This document shows, piece after piece, positions 47,651-51,255 of a stretch of 51,255 nucleotides of DNA (positions within the stretch are counted from its first letter, which is position 1; the number at the start of each line of letters is the position of its first letter). The position numbers and the translations under genes were made by a program. Origin of the DNA: Pseudoalteromonas sp. NBT06-2. GTDB taxonomy: Bacteria > Pseudomonadota > Gammaproteobacteria > Enterobacterales > Alteromonadaceae. The notes below the pieces were generated by a model. The model was not told the DNA's origin, searched no databases, and saw nothing but the letters and a program-made list of their open reading frames with translations. The stretch is taken from contig NZ_NQMR01000055.1 of NCBI RefSeq assembly GCF_002276045.1, positions 1 through 51,255 of the forward strand, read 5' to 3'.

Positions 47651-48543
47651 TGTTTCTTAATCTACAGTCTCTGCCAAATGAGCATGTTTTTTCTTGGTTA
47701 CTTCGCAGTTATTTGCTTTCTGGTGCTGCAAATTTTTTAAGCTTCCAAAAGCAGATAAATATTGATGCAACAAAGCTTTATGCCAATCAAGTATTTGGGA
47801 GCGGCTTTGCAGATATTATCCAAATTTTTGATAACCGACAGAAACTAATCCCTAACCACACAACTGCATTATTGTGGCAAGTTTCTGTAGGAGAGATAGT
47901 TTCTAGTAAGCCGTCTTCCTTAGACTCATTTGAACACATGAATGAGCAACAATTTTTTGGCCATGATACTAGCTGGCATGCATGTGAGCATTGTATTAAA
48001 GCAGATATGGACCGTTACGGCATAAGCTATTGGCATGCAGAACACCAGTACCCTAGTGTGTTTACCTGTTTCAAGCACTTAAAGCCTTTATTATTCGCAA
48101 AAGAGCCTGTTAAAAATATTTATTTTGAGGTGCTCCCTCAAAATGTGACTACTTGGAATAGAGTTGCTCCTGAAGCGTCACAATCACTTATTGGTTGGCA
48201 ATGTTATTTGAAAGAAGTCATTGACCTTTGCCACACCAATACCAGCTGCATAGCTCAAATAAAACCTAAAATCATAAAGTACTTTAATGTAGATAAATAT
48301 AAACAACGTGAGCAGAAGTTATATTGTGAACGACTAAATTTAGAGTATGAGCAAGCTATGGGAAATCAGCTACTTCAATACTTGTTCAGAGACTATAGTC
48401 GTGAAAATTTAAGAGGAAAAACCAATGTATTTTCAATCTTATTAATCAATCATTTCAAATCTAGTGGTGTGCGTAATCCTATTTATTGGTTAGCTGTAGC
48501 TTACTGGCTCAAAATATCAAAACAGTTAGATGTTTTGAGTTAA
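47647..48543 (+). CDS. tniQ: TniQ-family target-selection protein 1 (short form)
   Basis: 298 aa. The N-terminal TniQ motif (SLPNEHVFSWLLRSYLLSG) is followed by the zinc-binding CEHCIKADMDRYGISYWHAEHQ with downstream CFKHLKPL, as in TniQ/TnsD. It is short, with no long C-terminal DNA-binding extension, in the size range of TniQ proteins that act with another targeting factor. It overlaps tnsC by four bases. Confidence 0.88.
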   Translation: MMFLNLQSLPNEHVFSWLLRSYLLSGAANFLSFQKQINIDATKLYANQVFGSGFADIIQIFDNRQKLIPNHTTALLWQVSVGEIVSSKPSSLDSFEHMNEQQFFGHDTSWHACEHCIKADMDRYGISYWHAEHQYPSVFTCFKHLKPLLFAKEPVKNIYFEVLPQNVTTWNRVAPEASQSLIGWQCYLKEVIDLCHTNTSCIAQIKPKIIKYFNVDKYKQREQKLYCERLNLEYEQAMGNQLLQYLFRDYSRENLRGKTNVFSILLINHFKSSGVRNPIYWLAVAYWLKISKQLDVLS

Positions 48544-48547
48544 TGCT

Positions 48548-49972
48548 ATGCATCCCCTTTTCCCAAAACCAATGCCCGATGAAACAGTTTTTAGCTTGCT
48601 ATGTAGATTTCATCTGCTGTCAGCTCAAGGTTCTTTTAAAGCGAATACTTTGAAAATGATGGGAATGAATGCATCTAGACCAAGTAATGAGCTTCCAAGC
48701 TTTTTGCCGGCTTTTTCAAAGGTTTCAGGTATATCGATTAATCAACTAATCCATAAGCTTACGAGTGTTCATTACTACGAGCCCTTTGTTAGTAAAACCT
48801 CATTTCAAGCCTTAGTGTCAGGGTTAGCTAATGGGAATACCTCAAGTCTACAAAGTAAGTTAGGCATGGTTGCAAACCGTATGATGCAGGGACAAAGCTT
48901 AAGGTTTTGCCCTCAATGTGCAACAGAAGATATTGAAAAATATGGGATCACTTATTGGAGAATTACCCACCAACTTGTTGGAGCAACTGTTTGTAGCGAA
49001 CACCATTGCCAACTAGATGGCGTACCTAGAAAGTCAGTAAAAGTTATGCTGCCTTCGCAGTGTTCACAGGTTGAATGTAACGATGTTGACTGTGATTTAA
49101 CACAACTTATTTTTGATGAGTTTCATGATAGTGGTTTTAGCTATTGTTTAAATAAATTAAGAAGTTGTTATGAACAACAGTTAAACCTATTAGGGCTTTT
49201 GACTGCCAGCGGGAGAATACGTCAAAAGTTATTAAAATCTTTATTAAGTGACCGCTTATCTCAACTTACGGTTACTTCTAAATCATACAGGTTATTGAGT
49301 TCAGAGTGCAGGCATGGTCGATACCCCGAATGTTTGTTTTATCTTGAGCACTGTAATCACCAGCCTTTGAAGCATTTATTCCTTATCTTTAGTTTGTTCG
49401 GTTCCTGGCGTGCGTTTAAAGGTAGCTTTAAGTCTTCAAATAAAGTTTGTAAGCCTGTCGAGCCATCTACCAATATTGAAAACGCTATAGAATGGGGTAC
49501 AGGTTTTGATCTTTTAAACGAAGGTCAAAGCTTAAGGCAGGCTGCAACAGCGATTGGTACAACGGTATCAACATTGAAAATTAAGGCTCAACAAAAAGGC
49601 ATACCTGTAGATACTAGACCTTCAAAAGTTTTTGAGGATACACAACGAACTATTTGGCGGAAATTGTTTATTGGTACTGATTGTAAAAAAATAGCATTAA
49701 CGATGACGCTATCTGTTGGTGCGGTTGAAAAAGTTTTGTCTAGATACCCTGAGCTTGTGAGGCTCAGGAAGAAGATCCGCTATTTCAATAAACGCCAACA
49801 ACACCGACAGAACCTTACTAATTTGCTTCACAAATTTAAGACTAGAAATGAAATTAAGACCGCTTTATCAGGCAGTTATATGTGGCTGTATAAACATGAT
49901 AAAAAATGGCTTTATGAAAGTTTGCCTGAGGCTATCCCTAGGCAGCAACGTTACTCAAGAAAGGAGAAATAA
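48548..49972 (+). CDS. TniQ-family target-selection protein 2 (TnsD-like)
   Basis: 474 aa. TniQ domain with PMPDETVFSLLCRFHLLSAQ, zinc motif CPQCATEDIEKYGITYWR, then HQLVGATVCSEHH. The C-terminal half contains an HTH-like block (LRQAATAIGTTVSTLKIKAQ, ~335-355) and a basic segment (LRKKIRYFNKRQQHRQN). This resembles TnsD, the site-specific attTn7-binding protein, so it may bind a fixed chromosomal site. It starts five bases after the first TniQ gene. Confidence 0.88.
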   Translation: MHPLFPKPMPDETVFSLLCRFHLLSAQGSFKANTLKMMGMNASRPSNELPSFLPAFSKVSGISINQLIHKLTSVHYYEPFVSKTSFQALVSGLANGNTSSLQSKLGMVANRMMQGQSLRFCPQCATEDIEKYGITYWRITHQLVGATVCSEHHCQLDGVPRKSVKVMLPSQCSQVECNDVDCDLTQLIFDEFHDSGFSYCLNKLRSCYEQQLNLLGLLTASGRIRQKLLKSLLSDRLSQLTVTSKSYRLLSSECRHGRYPECLFYLEHCNHQPLKHLFLIFSLFGSWRAFKGSFKSSNKVCKPVEPSTNIENAIEWGTGFDLLNEGQSLRQAATAIGTTVSTLKIKAQQKGIPVDTRPSKVFEDTQRTIWRKLFIGTDCKKIALTMTLSVGAVEKVLSRYPELVRLRKKIRYFNKRQQHRQNLTNLLHKFKTRNEIKTALSGSYMWLYKHDKKWLYESLPEAIPRQQRYSRKEK

Positions 49973-50476
49973 ATGGCAATAGTAATTAATAAGTGGGTTG
50001 TTTTTGACGTTTTTAGTGATGATGAATTAACAGAGTCTTTTGGACAAGCTATTGCTGGTTTTGTGATTGGTTCTGACAGCCCACGATTAGAAGTGGGTGA
50101 GAGGGTTTGTACTGCTGGTGTAACTGATATTTGCATGAATGATAAGCTTGTTCGAACAAAATCTGGTGAGACATTTAACTTAAAAGGGAATGGTCAATTC
50201 GTTCAACTTTCTGTAGCTGAATTTGATGTGTTTAGCCGAACAGCTTTTAGCAATAAGCTTTTTCAAAATTACTTATCAATGGAGCTTTTGCCACCTGTAA
50301 TTGAGGATGAATTAGAGCGTTTTTTTAAAAAGGATGAGAGAGTCAAACTTGAATGGTTAACTAAGCCAAAGCCGCCCCTAAGCGGAAAAGCACCGATTGA
50401 AGTACTAAGCACTGAAGAAGGCATCGAACAGGTTCTAGGTTTGCTTGAGCGAATGCGAACAGGAGACTTTTCCTAG
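49973..50476 (+). CDS. Protein with Xre/MbcA/ParS-type toxin-binding (DUF2384-like) C-terminus
   Basis: 167 aa. The last ~50 residues (EWLTKPKPPLSGKAPIEVL, then STEEGIEQVLGLLERMRTG) follow the DUF2384 pattern 'WL..P...L.G..P...L.T.EG...V..LL.R...G', found at the C-terminus of Xre/ParS antitoxins. The N-terminal ~90 residues are beta-rich (GFVIGSDSPRLEVGERVCTA) and not an HTH, so it is not a classic Xre antitoxin. It starts directly after the TnsD-like stop behind AAGGAG and is part of the tns operon. No RES toxin is next to it. Function open. Confidence 0.75.
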   Translation: MAIVINKWVVFDVFSDDELTESFGQAIAGFVIGSDSPRLEVGERVCTAGVTDICMNDKLVRTKSGETFNLKGNGQFVQLSVAEFDVFSRTAFSNKLFQNYLSMELLPPVIEDELERFFKKDERVKLEWLTKPKPPLSGKAPIEVLSTEEGIEQVLGLLERMRTGDFS

Positions 50477-50477
50477 T

Positions 50478-50804
50478 ATGAATATTCTTTTCCTTTGTAC
50501 AGCTAACATTCAGCGAAGCAAAACTGCTGAAGAGCTGTTCAGCGCCATTGATAATAGCAATGAGTACCGGTCAGCAGGGTTAAGTCTCAAGTACGTTGAG
50601 AAAGCCGGTTCAACGATCTGTACCGAGGAAATGCTTCAATGGGCTGATAAGGTTTGCGTATTCGAGAGGGAGCATATCAAGCGTATTCAGCAACACACAG
50701 GTGATGTTTTTATTTCGAAAATAGAGAACTTAGATATTGCAGATGAGTATTCTTACTTTCAACGAGAGCTCGTTTTAACCCTATTGGAAAAGTGTAAATT
50801 TTAA
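50478..50804 (+). CDS. Low-molecular-weight protein-tyrosine-phosphatase-like protein (COG4551 type)
   Basis: 108 aa from ATG 50478. The P-loop is C-T-A-N-I-Q-R-S (residues ~7-14), which fits C-x5-R-S. The WADKVCVFEREHIKRI and DIADEYSYFQRELV segments are typical of the short predicted-phosphatase family; the last supplies the Asp/Glu region in place of the classical DP motif. An open frame also begins at 50445, overlapping the preceding gene, but 50478 gives the conserved 'MNILFLC' start with AGGAGA 12 bases upstream. It may dephosphorylate tyrosine or another substrate; unknown. Confidence 0.82.
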   Translation: MNILFLCTANIQRSKTAEELFSAIDNSNEYRSAGLSLKYVEKAGSTICTEEMLQWADKVCVFEREHIKRIQQHTGDVFISKIENLDIADEYSYFQRELVLTLLEKCKF

Positions 50805-50839
50805 CAACAAAACTAAATACAAAAAATTGGAGAGGTAAA

Positions 50840-51004
50840 ATGAGTAAAGAAAAGAGTGAAATTGAAAGCAAAGATGCTTCAGGCGATAGCCATTTATCGA
50901 AAAGAAAATCTAATGCTTATTACAAAGATCCTGAGGAAAGAAAAGCTATGCTCGAAATACAATTTAAAAAGGCTTTCATAAATAGAGTAAAGGGAAATAA
51001 ATAA
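50840..51004 (+). CDS. Small charged protein of unknown function
   Basis: 54 aa: Ser/Lys/Glu/Asp-rich start (MSKEKSEIESKDASGD), then SKRKSNAYYKDPEERKAMLE and a basic tail (FINRVKGNK). No membrane segment. It is preceded by a very good SD (GGAGAGG, 50829-50835), five bases from ATG, which supports translation. It lies 35 bases after the phosphatase-like gene. Not recognised. Confidence 0.65.
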   Translation: MSKEKSEIESKDASGDSHLSKRKSNAYYKDPEERKAMLEIQFKKAFINRVKGNK

Positions 51005-51050
51005 AAATGGCCACACTAAACAGCGATCATTTATCACCTTAGGAGGGATT

Positions 51051-51255
51051 ATGAGTAAGTCTATTACAGAAGAATATGTTGTAAACAAAGTTAGAGAATG
51101 GTCTAGCGATGAATTTAGTACTCCAAACCTTCTAATTTCACAAAATGATGGTTCATTTCATCTTGGTTATTATCAAGGCATGGGTAACTCTGATAATACG
51201 CCAATCGAAAAGCTAGATCCTTTTTATAAGATGTGCATAATAACCTCAGCTTTGA
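51051..51255 (+). CDS. Hypothetical protein, 3' end beyond the window
   Basis: 68 codons are visible, starting MSKSITEEYVVNKVREWSSD behind a near-perfect SD (AGGAGGG, 51041-51047). The frame stays open to the window edge. Not recognised. Its strong SD and co-orientation suggest it belongs to the operon or to the cargo following the tns genes. Confidence 0.65.
   Translation, partial: MSKSITEEYVVNKVREWSSDEFSTPNLLISQNDGSFHLGYYQGMGNSDNTPIEKLDPFYKMCIITSAL

Noticed and set aside
43168..51255. CRISPR-associated transposon
   Set aside because: TnsABC plus TniQ would fit, but no cas gene and no CRISPR repeat array is present in the window; the right flank is unseen so it cannot be excluded, only not claimed.

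Overview
The window reads as chromosomal DNA of an AT-rich marine gammaproteobacterium, most likely in the Alteromonadales (Colwellia/Thalassotalea-like). This is inferred from three things: the ygfB-pepP-ubiH-ubiI cluster with a probable 6S RNA in front, the gcvT-gcvH-gcvP cluster, and the AT-rich, repeat-studded spacers. No database search was possible.

Layout, left half (1-32.2 kb, host-like). A tRNA-Phe with a strong terminator is followed by a 314-bp inverted-repeat element. Next come a lipoprotein that is essentially a free-standing protease propeptide and a large secreted M36 (fungalysin-type) metalloprotease ending in a GlyGly-CTERM-like tail. A decayed stretch (5.9-9.8 kb) holds a second inverted-repeat element, scraps of IS1595- and IS91-type transposases, a metallo-beta-lactamase-fold/SnoaL-like gene cut by one in-frame amber codon, and an intact RRM RNA-binding protein. 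A three-gene RND efflux operon, a TonB-dependent receptor with two operator-like palindromes, and a pentapeptide-repeat protein with a decayed copy of its 3' end follow. After a second copy of the 314-bp element come the probable 6S RNA, ygfB, pepP and two ubiquinone-pathway flavin hydroxylases. A LysR regulator then diverges from a half-length GcvT-like gene that leads into gcvT, gcvH and gcvP.

Right half (32.7 kb to the end, accessory). A seven-gene leftward operon encodes a small HTH protein, an Mrr-type endonuclease, HsdM, HsdS, HsdR, and an ABC-type ATPase plus HNH nuclease pair resembling Septu (PtuA/PtuB). Divergent from it, a rightward, tightly coupled operon encodes a Tn7-like transposition machine: TnsA, TnsB (DDE), TnsC (AAA+) and two TniQ-family proteins. 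This continues into a protein with an Xre/MbcA/ParS-type toxin-binding C-terminus, a LMW protein-tyrosine-phosphatase-like protein, a small charged protein and a gene cut by the window edge. The simplest reading is a Tn7-like element carrying a defence cargo and sitting downstream of gcvP. Neither transposon end could be placed, and the defence operon lies on the side of tnsA where classical Tn7 would have its right end, so the defence operon may instead be a neighbouring island.

Most notable points: the Tn7-like operon with its antitoxin-like/phosphatase-like downstream module, the combined Mrr/type I RM/Septu-like operon, the half-GcvT paralogue beside the glycine cleavage genes, the orphan propeptide lipoprotein, and the amber-interrupted hydrolase.
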